A DNA stretch of 64,000 nucleotides from Phoronis australis (taxonomy: Eukaryota > Phoronida > Phoronidae), in the NCBI GenBank assembly GCA_002633005.1, contig NMRA01000117.1, positions 62,001-126,000 of the forward strand. The letters run 5' to 3'. The notes beneath the pieces were generated by a model that had not been told where the DNA came from, did no database searches, and saw only the letters and a program-made list of their open reading frames with translations. Numbering within the stretch: position 1 is the first letter of the stretch; each line of letters opens with the position of its first letter. Shown in pieces: positions 48,444-59,947 of the stretch. Both the position numbers and the translations under genes were made by a program.

Positions 48444-50201
48444 TTTAGAGGAAGGCACCACAGTTGACTACTGCACATACAAATATTAATTTAACATTAA
48501 TCACCAATGACAAACTGGGTAAAAAGACATGAACATTACACTCAGGGTTCCAGGATTTCGAAAAATAGGGCGTACAAAATCGATTTCCCAATTTCTCAAG
48601 ATTTCCATAACTGATCCGTGGAGACATGGTTCTGTATTAAATTTTTTTGTATCTTTTAAACCATTTTTATTCTGGACAGGTGAATGAACTTCAGCGACTG
48701 CTACTAGCAAGTTAAAAAGAGATGCTCATGCTTACTAGTACTAGCTTACTTTACATAGGCTTCCAAAGGCTCAACAGGGAATACTTGCTGGGCTGTCTTA
48801 AACATTTTGAGTCAATGAGTCCATTTGGATGCCCTGGACACCTTCTAGATGAAAGCCTCATAGGGCCATCGCGGATTACACACGGCCATAGAACTCTCCT
48901 TAGTCCTAGAGATAAGAAACCACATGACCTCGTTTTCGAAATCAGGCACATTTTCATGCCGTCTCTCATTGATGTCTAGAAGGCAAAGAATTTCACATCA
49001 TGCATTCACAGGTATTTGTCCACCTTATCAAACGTTCTCACATCAGTTGCAGCCCACAGCACAGCACACTTCGTTGGGATAGAAAGGGCGAATAGAGTAA
49101 TGCAACCGAGAAAAACTTGTGAAGAACCAGACAACAAAAAATGACACATAAAACTTCAGTGGCAAGAAAACCAGGCAGCCAATGTGCCTGACTGATGTAT
49201 ATGGCATTGTGGGTAAATACTGCGAGATTCAAGTGTCGCTGTGTAATCCAGGAAGGCCCTGTAACACTTAGATAATTCAAATTTTGAATGCACGCAATAA
49301 GCAGCTAACTTCAGGTATTTGCACGCATAAAAACAGCGAAACGTTGAGTCAATAATTACCACATCACATGAAGATCAGTCGTCCTCACTGAAGCTAACTT
49401 CCGTCACCAGGTCTGAATTCCTATTCAAGACTGTTCCTCCCTGTTCTAGTAGATTACATACGAGGCGGCAACAGAAACTGCTAGTTTTAGCCACGGCAGA
49501 GGGTGAACTTCATTAGCCAGAGTCTTAATATTGACAGCAACATCAACACAGCACAGATAGATCAATGGACTTAGGTTTCCTCAGCAACATAACTTAAGAT
49601 CCATGAAAACTTAAAATAGGATTACAACTACATTGGTTAAATCTTCACTTCAAGATTGCTGACAAGTCATGTGACTCAGTCACAAGAAGCTTTATCTTAC
49701 ACGTTTCCACATGAAGTCTTGGCATTTATTCAACATTTATTTCTCAATCTGAACTGCATGGACAGTCATTGCACAAGAATTTGTCAAGTATGTGTGTGGG
49801 AGGACACCTTTAGAACCTTCCTAACTAGTAAACTTTTCCCTTGCCAACTAGAACAGGGCCCCACATGTAGAATATAACTCCAATACTCTACTGTACAGCA
49901 GATGTCAAGATAGAGGTAATTCACAAACACTGGACAATTTTGTGTTGTCAATAGCAGAATGTTCTCCTCAACAGAGTTAGGACATGCAGAAAATAAAAGA
50001 ATCCTTTGGTTCTCACAGACAGAAAAATGTCATAAGAGTATGTAATTAACATCTCACATTACCTAATAAGAGCCATTAAACTATTGAATTAGTGGATAGC
50101 ATACAAGCAGTAGGTTTCTTTGTGTGCTGCCTATTACCCAATGGTGTGTAACTGACAGATTTATATAGTCTTATAAAACTCATGCACATCACCTTATACA
50201 G
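48444..50201. other. non-coding block, nothing recognised
   Basis: Around 48720-48980 both strands are open for 70-85 codons and GC content is locally higher, but neither frame resembles a known protein and splice sites are not evident. The remainder is AT-rich and featureless. Confidence 0.4.
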
Positions 50202-50346
50202 GGAGACCAGCACCTGAAAGAGCAGTGACATTGTACCGCAAGAACATGGCCCTTTTATTAAATTTAATTCTTCACTTTGTTGATGAACTGCAAGAAAACG
50301 GTGAAAGATGCTTTAAAATACGTTTTGATGTTCAAACACCACCAAT
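50202..50346 (+). other. candidate 145-bp coding exon, plus strand, unknown product
   Basis: Acceptor CACCTTATACAG is followed by two bases, 47 open codons and two bases, ending CCAAT/GTAAGT. The peptide begins RPAPERAVTLYRKNMALLLN and continues with ILHFVDELQENGERCFKIRF and DVQTPP, which reads as normal protein. An open frame of this length between strong splice sites is less common by chance than the shorter candidates, but it lies on the opposite strand and I do not recognise it. It may be an isolated exon, a retained gene fragment or chance. Confidence 0.25.
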
Positions 50347-50527
50347 GTAAGTTTGTTCTTGCAAGCAGTGTCATCCCATTCTTATCCTTTGTTTGAATCG
50401 AAATCGGTTAAAATTGATCACCTTGAATTCCCATCATGGGTACACTGTCTTGGTGACAGAAACTAACTTGCCATGACATGCAACTTTATGGGCGTGGTTT
50501 GAAGTAACAATTTGACAGTTCTTGTAA

Positions 50528-50810
50528 AGGCCCTTTCATACTAATATCGATGCGTTGATGTTTTGAGGAATTACGGTCAGTATAAACAGTAATCGCAAGG
50601 GTCCCCTGCAGTTGCTAATAGTGTTGTCGCTAATAGTTGCTTACATTTTGCTCGAATAATCACCAATCGATTTATAAATAAGCTATATGTCAATTAGCAC
50701 ATGTAAATTTTCCCAAATTGTCCCATCAACTGTTTACTTCGATGCCATTACCTACCAAAGCTGGTAAGAACGATTCAATAAACTTGAGTTAAGTTAGTAT
50801 GAAAGGGCCT
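50528..50810. mobile_element. PIF/Harbinger-like MITE, family C, copy 2 (short form)
   Basis: A 283-bp element. Including one extra base each side, the termini form a perfect 18-bp inverted repeat: AAGGCCCTTTCATACTAA (50527-50544) and TTAGTATGAAAGGGCCTT (50794-50811). The flanks are TAA and TCA, close to the 3-bp TWA duplication of PIF/Harbinger elements. It is an internally deleted relative of the approx. 490-bp copies at 47941 and 62398. No coding capacity. Confidence 0.8.
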
Positions 50811-53800
50811 TCAAAACTCGAAATCATTTAAGTCCATGCCCATATTATGGGGAGTTTGTGAGTTAAGTCTTGGAGTGACTGGTACCAAAATATTAAAATA
50901 TACTAAATTTGCCTAAGAAATGACTAATCTCCCAATACTACTATTTTCATAGGTTTTCAAATTCGACACAAGTAAGCCAAACTCGCCATGACAAAATTCT
51001 AACTTGACGCAGCAACGAGTCAAAACAAGTTGTGGAGAAAACAGAGAAGGCATGCATTAACTGTGAAATTAACATCTTCTCTGAGATTCAAAAGTGCTTA
51101 GTAATCACGATGGTGAAAAATATTTCATTCACAGCGTTACCACACTAGTCGTTATCACACTAGCCGATAAAGGGAAAAGGTTGATTGCTCCTTCATTTAG
51201 GCCAGGAAGTGGAAGCACAAACATAAATAAGACAAAGTTCAAAAATAGACACGAGATGCACTTCTCTTACAGCACACCATTGATATGTTCAAGTAGTGGG
51301 CAACTTGCCAAATCAACTATCAAGATTCGATTACACAAGCCATGTGATGGTCATGTGAGTGTGGGGGCGGAACACCGTGGGCCTGTTTACACACCCACTA
51401 ACTTCTGAACATATGAATAAGTACTTTATTACACAACTTGAAAGACTGATACTTCCAAATCACAAATATGTTTTATCTATCAAACAAGGCTGACAACAAA
51501 CCTAGGCATCAAAAAAATGAAAAATGTCTTCCAGACACTTATTACAACAGCTTCCAGACAGGCAAATGCCCAGGCACAAGCTACCCATCAGCTGACCATC
51601 CAAACGGACAGAGCATCCACCAGTGTCATGGTGGAAACAATAAGAATAAAATCACTCTATACATGTGTCTCAAGAGTAAAGTGCTTGCATAAGCTGAGCG
51701 GCGCCAGAGCAAAGCGGATAAGTACTTCTGCCTTGACACCACTTCTATCCATTCTATCCATACTAGAACTTAAATCGACACAATTGGAATGAGGGGAACA
51801 TGCTTTACTGGTGCCAAGGTTGTACTACTTTAATTTTTGCCCACATGATCAGCCAATCTCGTTGTTCCTGGGCAATTTGCGGTTGGGCAAGTGGCTGTGG
51901 AACTTTAAAAAGTAAAACATCAGTAATAAAGCAATGGCAGTGAATGCTACCTGTGGTACAACTAAACAGCAATTAAAATAACATTTTAGCTTGTAAGTTC
52001 GTAGCTAATATTAACATTTTTGTTCTGCCAGTCATATGCACAATGCAAGTAGTGTTTTTGTCTAATTGAAATGCCTGTCGAAATTTCTTGCTCATGTCGA
52101 CTTCATTGTTCCCATGGCTATTTTGTCTGAAATCACTGTGTATAGTTTTAAAAAACAACTGAAGAATGGAGTGCAGTTGCCGGATTGTTTATGAAACCAG
52201 AAAATCGACAACAGCTAAGGTATTTTATTCTGTCAAGAACTTTTTTACTGTTACAACGGTTCTGTATGTGACTTGGAGTTGCTCCCTCCGAGTTACTGTT
52301 GCATCACTTCAGCATCTCCAACAACCATAATTTACATACCATCAAAATCAGTGAGAAATCCATCCACACTAACAGCATTACCATAGCATCATTCTGAAGA
52401 TGTTCGGCATTGAAATCAACATGTCTACAAATAAAACCCTTTTCATAATTCACTTTCATTCAACTTTAACAACTTATTGCTTAATCACCATCAAAATAAA
52501 ATTAAGGGATGATTCAGTGATAAAATTGTCTAGTACATATGATAAATTGCAATATTCCTTTACATTCAGTACATGAACAGTGCTCAGAGGCCCCCATAAT
52601 GCAAATATAATCAAAATTGTTTATGTCAGTATAAATTTTCAATTGTAATCACAGGGAAAACCACCAATAAATGTAGATGCAAACAGAGTTAATATTTTCC
52701 AGGTATTGCTCCCATCACTAGAATCAATACACAGGACTTGAGGATATTATGCAAACAGGTCATTAACCTCAGCACTGACATAATATTGCTGCTTTCACTA
52801 AACAACAACCAAAAGCAAGTACTTACAGTAAAGCCAATCCCATTAAATAAAATGACAAACTGGGTGCAACTTTGCTCAACATTAAAGGTAAGACTCACAC
52901 TCATGAGATAGAAAAGCAAATATTTATTAGTTAACAATGAAAGAAAAATACCATGATTTCTACAATTGCACTCATTGTTAGCAAATCATAAATCCAGAAA
53001 AAGAAAGATAAAAATTGTAATTTAGGTCAATGCCATGCTTTTACACTCCTTGATAAAATATACATCCATTTACCAAGAAATCATTTATCAACTTTCAATA
53101 CATTCTATGCAGCATTCATTCAACACCTATTCAAAAGAAGGATACTTGGCTACTGCATGCTTTGCATAGTTCACTAAACCAGCCTGAACTCTACAGGACT
53201 GCAACACTTATCTATCTAAAATATACATAGCAGTTGTCTATCCAAAAATATTCATCAACGAAACAATGAGACTAGTATGAACTTAATTTTTCATATTGAT
53301 TCCTAGATTTGACAAAATGGTAGTAGTTTGTTTATAATAAATTTTACCCACAAACTCCTGTCCTAAATTTTGGAAAGGTTATCAAAGCTTAAGTTATGAA
53401 TGAAATATTACCAGGTATTCATGGCCAATGCAATCTGGCAAACAAAACATGGAGGTCAACCAAGCATAGTTGTGGTTAACATTAATGTTCCCTTGCAGAT
53501 AAAAGGCTGGAGGCATGTAACTTTGATGGGAATAGGAACTCAGCCAGTCACTGTGTCATTAATAATACAGTTTTGAATATTCACATGATCACATACCAAA
53601 TCTAGGAAACTTCTAATAATCAACAGTTATTCAATTTTTAAGACGGACTTTAGTCAAATTACTACAGAAATCAATTTGTGAAGTTAATCATTAATCTCCC
53701 TCAAATGCATTCGATTTTTCTTCACTTAAGAATTGATTTTTGTTTCAACAAGGGTCCATATAGAGTAAACAAATGACCACTCACTTGAAAGCCAATACTA

Positions 53801-55283
53801 GCGTGTATCCTCTTACTGATATAGTGCACCAAAGCTTGTGCAAAACCTAGTTTACTTCCACAATTTGGTTGTTAGAGCGCAATGTTAACGTAGCACAAGC
53901 ATTGACAAGGGATGCCCCTCACTGGAAAAGGTCATCCCTAGCGGGGTCAGGCTGACTAATCATCCACTTCCTAACCTTGCAAAGTTCAGTAACAAAGTGA
54001 GTTTTCAACACTTTTATCAACAGTATTTAATTGTAGTAACAGCCTAATGAACCATGTTGTGTCTCAGATTTGACATGTCTCATCACATCTCGCTTAATCA
54101 CCTGTTTTTATGTTTTTTGGTCAATGTTATGTAAAGTTAACACATAAGAGTACACGTGAAGTGTTCTCTTATGGGCAAAAGTGACCAACAATTTTACATG
54201 CGACATTTCAAACAAGGGGAAAATGAAATTTTATGTCATTCTTTAATCCTGAAATTACCTTTCAAACCATAGCAATGATTTCAAGAATGTTTCTAATGAC
54301 AATAGGCCTTCCACCTCTTATACTCAATACATAGAGAATGCGTGCAATTAATCTAAGAAGTCAATAATCAAAGAAAATTGTGCACACTTGTGTTCTGTGA
54401 TCAAACTGACAGGTCTATATTTGAAAGGGTCTACATTTGCAAGAGCCCCGAAGTTTAAACATTAGGACTATGATGTGAGCAATGGAAAATTTTGCTTTAC
54501 ATTAAAGCGGCCCATATACTGAACTTGTTCATCCATAGTATTGATCTCAATATTGTTTGATGCACATTCAACATATACTGCGCAATACTTAATATATGCT
54601 TAACAGTCACAATGGACAGATCAACCACGATAACTTTTGCACAAGTCTAGGAGCGAAAAACAACACAGACAAGAAAACATCAAATAATTTGATGGAACTG
54701 ATGAATAGGTTTGAGTATGTATGGGCAGCCGATTTATAGATCTTCATATTACAGATCCTAAAAACTATGTAACCTGTACCTTTGTGACTGGACCAGCAGG
54801 TCCTTACATACAGAGTTCTAGTCAGTAACCCACCTTGGAAGCATGGTTTATGAGACAAGAGATGGCAGGAAAGGGAAATGTTATTTTTCATTTTTCAACA
54901 TATTTAGCACCCACTAAATGCTTCATCATATTACGTTCTACACCACAGCTACTATTAGACACTTGTTTGAAATTATGGGGAATCATAATTATGTTATTAG
55001 TCCGAAAGAAAAAAGGTACATTTTACCAATTATTTTTATCGGAAAAATGAGATATTTCACTACACTTTCCTCCAAACCAGTTAGATAAAGCGGAGTGAAC
55101 ATTACATTTATCAGGCTTCGTGAAAGGTAAGCTGTGAATTTTTTTGGTCAATGCCCTCAGAACTATCTATTTAATTACACCTTAACCACAACCAGCAGCT
55201 TCTATGAACAAACCACAATCATTCCCTTCAACCACAGGTGGTGAACATCTACTGTATTAGGTTATTCACCCCCACCCACAGCC
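50811..55283. other. non-coding block with weak minus-strand exon candidates
   Basis: AT-rich. Minus-strand open intervals with usable splice signals can be drawn at 52340-52393 (acceptor GAACATCTTCAG, donor GATG/GTATGT) and 53785-53846 (ending GGCTTTCAA/GTGAGT; peptide FAQALVHYISKRIHASIGFQ). They are phase-compatible with each other, but another candidate between them (about 52829) is not. No family is recognised and chance is a real alternative. No repeats are seen. Confidence 0.3.
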
Positions 55284-55672
55284 TTAAGAACCATCCACAC
55301 ACTGACTTACCTAAAACGAGTTACTCCAGGAATGAGTTGTCGCTAGCTTTGGGGGCTGTCTGGATGTTACTTTAAACTAGTGCACTTATCGAAGTAAGGT
55401 TACTTGTTCTAGGGTAACTTATGCCACTTCTAATTGCAGTGTGGCCGCAAACCTGGGCCAAGGCGGAAGTAATTATCAGCTGTAGTTACATACAGACGGG
55501 TTTTCTTTTGCGTACCATACTTGCATCAGCTGTTCATTGATATGCACAGAGCGACAACTTCCGCCTTGCACTAGTTATAGGATATGTGTGCGAGAGGACG
55601 CTTCACTAAAGTGAGGCAAGTTGCACCAGTGCAAGTTGTTGTAGGGTAAGTCTGTGTGTGGATCGGGCTTAA
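55284..55672. mobile_element. piggyBac-like MITE with TTAA target duplication
   Basis: About 385 bp between TTAA at 55284-55287 and TTAA at 55669-55672. Internal to these the ends are inverted repeats: GAACCATCCACACACTGACTT at the left, and GCCCGATCCACACACAGACT on the minus strand at the right. TTAA targets with no other duplication are characteristic of piggyBac. Richer in GC and CpG than its flanks. No coding capacity, so it would need a transposase in trans. Confidence 0.75.
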
Positions 55673-58640
55673 GTGCTGGTCAGCAATCAATTCCTTTTTG
55701 AACTGAAGTTAAAACGACATCATACTTTCAGAGGAAAGGGTTAAAAAAGATTAAACTACATTTTGGGGACATTATCCTAAGTTGTTAGTTACCTGAAACA
55801 CATGAAAGCACAATTCAACCAGAACAGTTCCTCATGCTATCCGTCATTAAGTGGATCTTATGGTTCAAGGTAGTTTGCCTTTCCTGACAATTGCCGCTCA
55901 AAATGTTGGGTTATAATATAATCTTAAATCAGGGCTCACCTCATATTTCACAGTTTTATTCCTGTTTTGTAGTTAATAATTGCTGCAGGTTTTAATTTTT
56001 TAAACTTCAGCATAATAGGATTTGGATACACATATTGTTTTACTGTTGCACTACACTTAAACCTGGACAAGAATTCTTCAAGATTTACACTCCCTATGAG
56101 TTCTCAGGCATATGATCATTTCTATTTGCTTTTGTGCAAAATCAGCAAGAGACAATTATTACCAGGAGTACAGCACAATAGAGACGAACTTGACCAATAG
56201 AGAAATACTGCATATTTAGAGTAGAGACTAGCTACAGTGTAAACAAAATAGTAGATCTATAGTGAAATCATTGATTATGTCAAGCTAAACATCCAACGAA
56301 CCAATCAAATCTGTTCATCACGCATAAAAAAGATATTTATTAAGAGTGGCACAGTGAAATACAAATATGTCACTTGAACGAAGAGAGAACAAAGAACCAT
56401 GCCAGAGCTAGAAAATTGCTTTCTCTTCCCAAATTCCAAATCTTTGAATAAAGGTATACTGTACCAATTTCAATGTTATAGACGTTGCTGGAGTAGAGTT
56501 AAAACACAGACACACAAGAGGCATTAATCCAAGATCACACACATACAATGACCAGCTTATTCCCACATTCTTGTTAGAGCGCTTAAAAATTTATCACTTA
56601 AATGGGAATGGCTATCATGTGAACCCACTGAGCAGACCTGGCACACTGCCAAGATCTATACATACCACTGCTGGCCCAGGGAAGATAAGGATAGAAAGGC
56701 CGCCTGGTTTTATGCCATGCCATCCATATGTTACATTTGCATTACATGTAAGGCAGAGAAACCAAAAATTCTGAAACCTAATACAGCTCGAATAAACGAT
56801 GTTGATTTCTTACATTCAACACATGTGCTTGTAAAAATAAGTCAGTGTACAAACTACCTACAAACAGATTTTCATTCTGAAAAGATAAATTTTGATGTTT
56901 AACAGGCAAGGAATGGACACTTCAGAATATAGAGCAATATAATTTTACACAAAACTCATACCAGGCACATACCACAGACATGTTTAGATTATTGTTAAAA
57001 TATCAGACATTAGTTGGGGGATGACCACCATGCACGGTGCACGTGACTCTTGTCAATGACAATGTATTACATAACACAACAGTATTCACATCACAACAAT
57101 AAAGAATTAAAATAAAATATCCATTACAAATACCATATTTTGATATCAAACATGACAACACTCAAATCAACCATCAAATCTACCATCATCTAAAAATCTA
57201 ATCACTAAAGTTCGCAAAACATGGCTGCACATTAAATGTCATGCATGATTTCACTACACAAAATCCCAAAAGGCTCAGTATCTACTTCCTTCAACCAAGC
57301 CCAATTTGGCCTCACAATTAGAATGCAATGCTTCTACAATAACTTACAGCACTGACACTGACATCCAACACAAGACTGTCCTTGGCAGGTTAGCTGGCAA
57401 AACACTGTTTTTCTTCTTCCACTTCATGCCACACAAGCAGCAACAGAGAGGATGAGAAGCAATGTGTCTTTGTTTCCATCTCAATCCAAGTGATCAGGAC
57501 TAGCCAAGGAGCCCCACCTCTCAGCAACCTGATTGGTTAATGCATGTAAATATTGGCATACCCCAGATTCCAGGCATATTATTACTAGTATTATGAATGG
57601 GCTTTATTCAGTGACCTAGGCCATTTAATTTAAAGAACCTACCCCCCCTCCCCTTTGCCTGGGAACCATCTTTCAATGCCTATCCCAAAAATGTAAATTG
57701 CCAATTGGATTGTCAATGGTTGCATAACATATTAACAACACTCATCAATAGCCCTTTCTCAGACTAACAAAGGCTGGCTACCTGCCCACCCCAGACTTGA
57801 GAAGAACACAAAAGAAAAATAACTTGACCCAAGGCAGTTAAATAACTTGTATGTTGGTGAGTGCATTGGAATAAGTACAAGGGGGTGTCTATTCTGATAA
57901 GAATTAGCTACAAAGCATAAAATTCAACCTGTTTCACTGATGACTTATACACCTACACAGCCTTGTCCAGAATGGTGCAGAATATGCTAGAAGCAACGTC
58001 CCAGAGGGCTAAACTTGGAGCTATGTAAACTTGACAGGTATCAATCCTACAGTAGCAAATTGTGAAAATTTAAACCAGCTATGAAAACTCACCCTCTGTC
58101 AGAAAACCAAGTTTTGATTTCGACCACTTACTATTATGCAATACGTCTAAAATTATTCCTTAGTCAAAATAAGTATGTTTTCTTGACTTGGAGAGAACGG
58201 AAAGTTGTTAGTGCATTAGACCAAATAAAAATCACAGATTTTCCATCTGAGTAAGAAACAAGTCGGTAAAAATAAAAAAGAAATAAATTTGGTGCAATAC
58301 AGGTTTGTACCCATTTGAAAGGCTTTAAACTTGAACAGGGACACAATTTTCACATCAGAAAATTTTGTGATAAATCTGTAATATTGTTAGTTGTAACTGA
58401 TGACAATGAAGTAAACTTTAAGGATAATCAAGTTGTCAGATTATGCAAAAAGCAGTCCTTTTTAGGCTCTGGCACTGACCTATCCAAATCTCGAACAAAA
58501 CTGAACCTTTTGTGTCAGTGCTTTTTGTTCAATCGTACCAGTAAAATACACCTACTGCACTGTTTGGCATTTTTGATCTTCACAGAGGAGCAAAAAGGTG
58601 GAAATGGTCCAGTTTAGAGCTCTAAAGTTTGTTTTTAACA
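55673..58640. other. non-coding block
   Basis: AT-rich. One short minus-strand candidate exon (58093-58146; peptide VLHNSKWSKSKLGFLTE; acceptor GGAATAATTTTAG, donor GAGG/GTGAGT) lies just downstream of the promoter-like segment at 58.6-59.4 kb. It would suit an early exon of a minus-strand gene, but this is inference. A C-run (ACCCCCCCTCCCC) is at about 57642-57655. Nothing else is recognised. Confidence 0.35.
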
Positions 58641-58668
58641 ATAGCCGCTCCACGTTTGTCACTACTGA

Positions 58669-58687
58669 CAATAGCGGATTTGCAGCG
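58669..58687. repeat. left inverted repeat flanking the THAP ORF
   Basis: CAATAGCGGATTTGCAGCG. Its exact reverse complement is at 59929-59947. The pair brackets the broken THAP reading frame and may be terminal or subterminal repeats of the element that carries it. Confidence 0.7.
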
Positions 58688-58703
58688 CAGACGAATTACG
58701 CAT

Positions 58704-58735
58704 TGCGCATGTGCGAGTTACTTCCTTCGCGAAGG
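58704..58735. promoter_or_regulatory. NRF1-like site and perfect palindrome in a CpG-rich segment
   Basis: TGCGCATGTGCG at 58704-58715 is one base from the NRF1 consensus TGCGCATGCGC. CCTTCGCGAAGG at 58724-58735 is a perfect 12-bp palindrome. CpG is frequent here, unlike the blocks either side. Together this looks like a housekeeping-type promoter, possibly for a minus-strand transcript. No transcription start can be placed. Confidence 0.35.
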
Positions 58736-59334
58736 CTCATGGGATAGCTTGTGGTCAGGCATGTCTTGAGCAGGCTGGATACTGTGTGCATTTGGAGTGA
58801 TTTGCAAACAAAAAACCATGTTTCATTTTTTTCCTTTATAATACCAAGCAAGTCCTTTCTCTCGTTTGTAAACACAGCGTAGCTATGATCAGTGACCGTG
58901 TGACCGAGGGCACGTCATGTTCAACAGCGTTGATTTCGAAATCTCCTCCGGTTCAAGTTGAGAGTTCTTGGGTTGCTTAACTTTTGTAGCTTTCGCCGCG
59001 GATATGCTAGAGACGTTAATTTTAAAAGGAAACTCGGTACGAATGTTGTTCTCATAAGTCTTTTTTCCACCAGGAAAATGTTCGCTGCACACACGATGGC
59101 CCCTAGGGAATTACATCGCACTGGATGCCGCAGGCATTCATGGGCGATAGTACATCCTCACAAAAAGTTACTCATTTCAAAATACAGCAAATAAAATCAA
59201 ATGAACCATACATATAGGAACACGGAGTTATAATTAACACATACCACGACTTTGGATACAATTTAGTCAGCAAAACTTGAACAAATCGATGAAAATCTGT
59301 CGCGGTTTGCTCGAGTTTCTCTCAGTTACCGGGT

Positions 59335-59357
59335 GCCATTTTGAGGAAGTTACGTGA
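59335..59357. promoter_or_regulatory. YY1 / ETS / CRE-like motif cluster
   Basis: Within 23 bp: GCCATTTTG (the complement is CAAAATGGC, a YY1-type motif), GAGGAAGT (ETS core GGAA) and TTACGTGA (one base from a CRE). Clusters of this kind mark CpG-type core promoters. On the minus strand a donor-like GTCGTG/GTATGT follows about 90 bp downstream, which could end a 5' untranslated exon. Inference from motifs only. Confidence 0.3.
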
Positions 59358-59475
59358 AATTACGCATGTTGACGAATAAAAAGTCCAAGGGACGCACATC
59401 TTACAAGTTTCACCCGATACCTTCTCATGCTATTTTACAAGTGTCGCGCGATAGCGTCACGCGCTTCGCTCAGTC

Positions 59476-59562
59476 NNNNNNNNNNNNNNNNNNNNNNNNN
59501 NNNNNNNNNNNNNNNNNNNNNNNNNNNNNNNNNNNNNNNNNNNNNNNNNNNNNNNNNNNNNN
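59476..59562. other. assembly gap (87 N)
   Basis: A run of 87 N inside the insertion in the THAP ORF. The sequence just before it is unusually CpG-rich (GTGTCGCGCGATAGCGTCAC). The true size and content are unknown, and the translated frame that runs across it should be ignored. Confidence 1.
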
Positions 59563-59928
59563 AAGTAACGAAATGAATACAGAAAGCGAATGGAAGTATT
59601 GTAGCCCCTATATGGCCAACCGAGGGGCTACGTGTTGCCTACTAGATGGCCCCGCGTTGGTTTGAATGCGCTAAATCTCCCCTTACTCCCAGCTCTCCTA
59701 ATGTTGTTTATCCATTTTTCACGAAGTTCTTGGTTTGCAGGGAACACATAAAAACTCAGATTTTTATCTCTCTTGTTGTTTTTGAAGCAGCCTGGAACAC
59801 AACAAGTGTATCCGCCGTAAGTTTTCTTCGCGGTCATACCGCGTATTATGCTTGTTACTATGGCCGCTTTCGGAATCCTGACAACAGCACCCACAATGCA
59901 CCATATTAACCTAATTTCAATATGGCGT

Positions 59929-59947
59929 CGCTGCAAATCCGCTATTG
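59929..59947. repeat. right inverted repeat flanking the THAP ORF
   Basis: CGCTGCAAATCCGCTATTG, the exact reverse complement of 58669-58687. A YY1-like AATATGGCG lies just to its left (about 59919-59927). The position is about 90 bp upstream of the THAP start codon. Confidence 0.7.

Larger units (their letters stand above)
59104..59644. mobile_element. insertion inside the THAP ORF, bounded by 9-bp direct repeats
   Basis: GATGGCCCC occurs at 59095-59103 and again at 59645-59653. Removing one copy and everything between restores an uninterrupted THAP frame across GGC-CAT-CGT. This is the footprint of an insertion with a target-site duplication of 8-9 bp. The insert starts TAGGGAATTACATCG and ends GTTGCCTACTA, whose complement starts TAGTAGGC, so any terminal inverted repeat is very short and degenerate. 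Eight- or nine-bp duplications fit hAT, P or Mutator-like elements. True length is uncertain because of the N gap. It carries promoter-like motifs at 59335-59357. Confidence 0.6.
58889..59837 (-). pseudogene. THAP zinc-finger domain ORF, interrupted by an insertion
   Basis: Minus strand. The ATG at 59835-59837 opens a THAP domain, the C2CH zinc finger found in THAP proteins and P-element transposases that binds DNA sequence-specifically. The first part (59646-59837) has YTCCVPGCFKNNKRDKNLSF, then YVFP, then EKWINNIRR with the conserved Trp, and ends FSAFKPTRGH. The second part (58889-59103) resumes with RGHRVCSEHFPGGKKTY and runs about 50 further residues to a TGA at 58889-58891. The first Cys pair (CVPGC) and the last Cys-His (CSEHF) of the finger are thus all present, in two pieces. 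They are separated by about 540 bp bounded by GATGGCCCC direct repeats; no GT-AG splice restores the frame. The Pro usually seen in NNIPT is Arg (NNIRT). No transposase or other C-terminal domain follows, so this is a THAP-only product or a remnant. Confidence 0.7.

Noticed and set aside
48722-48979. 85-codon plus-strand frame opposite a 72-codon minus frame
   Set aside because: Both strands open together, which reflects local base composition; no domain or splice support on either strand.
59354-59665. 103-codon plus-strand frame crossing the N gap
   Set aside because: It depends on 87 unknown bases being open; neither side resembles a protein.
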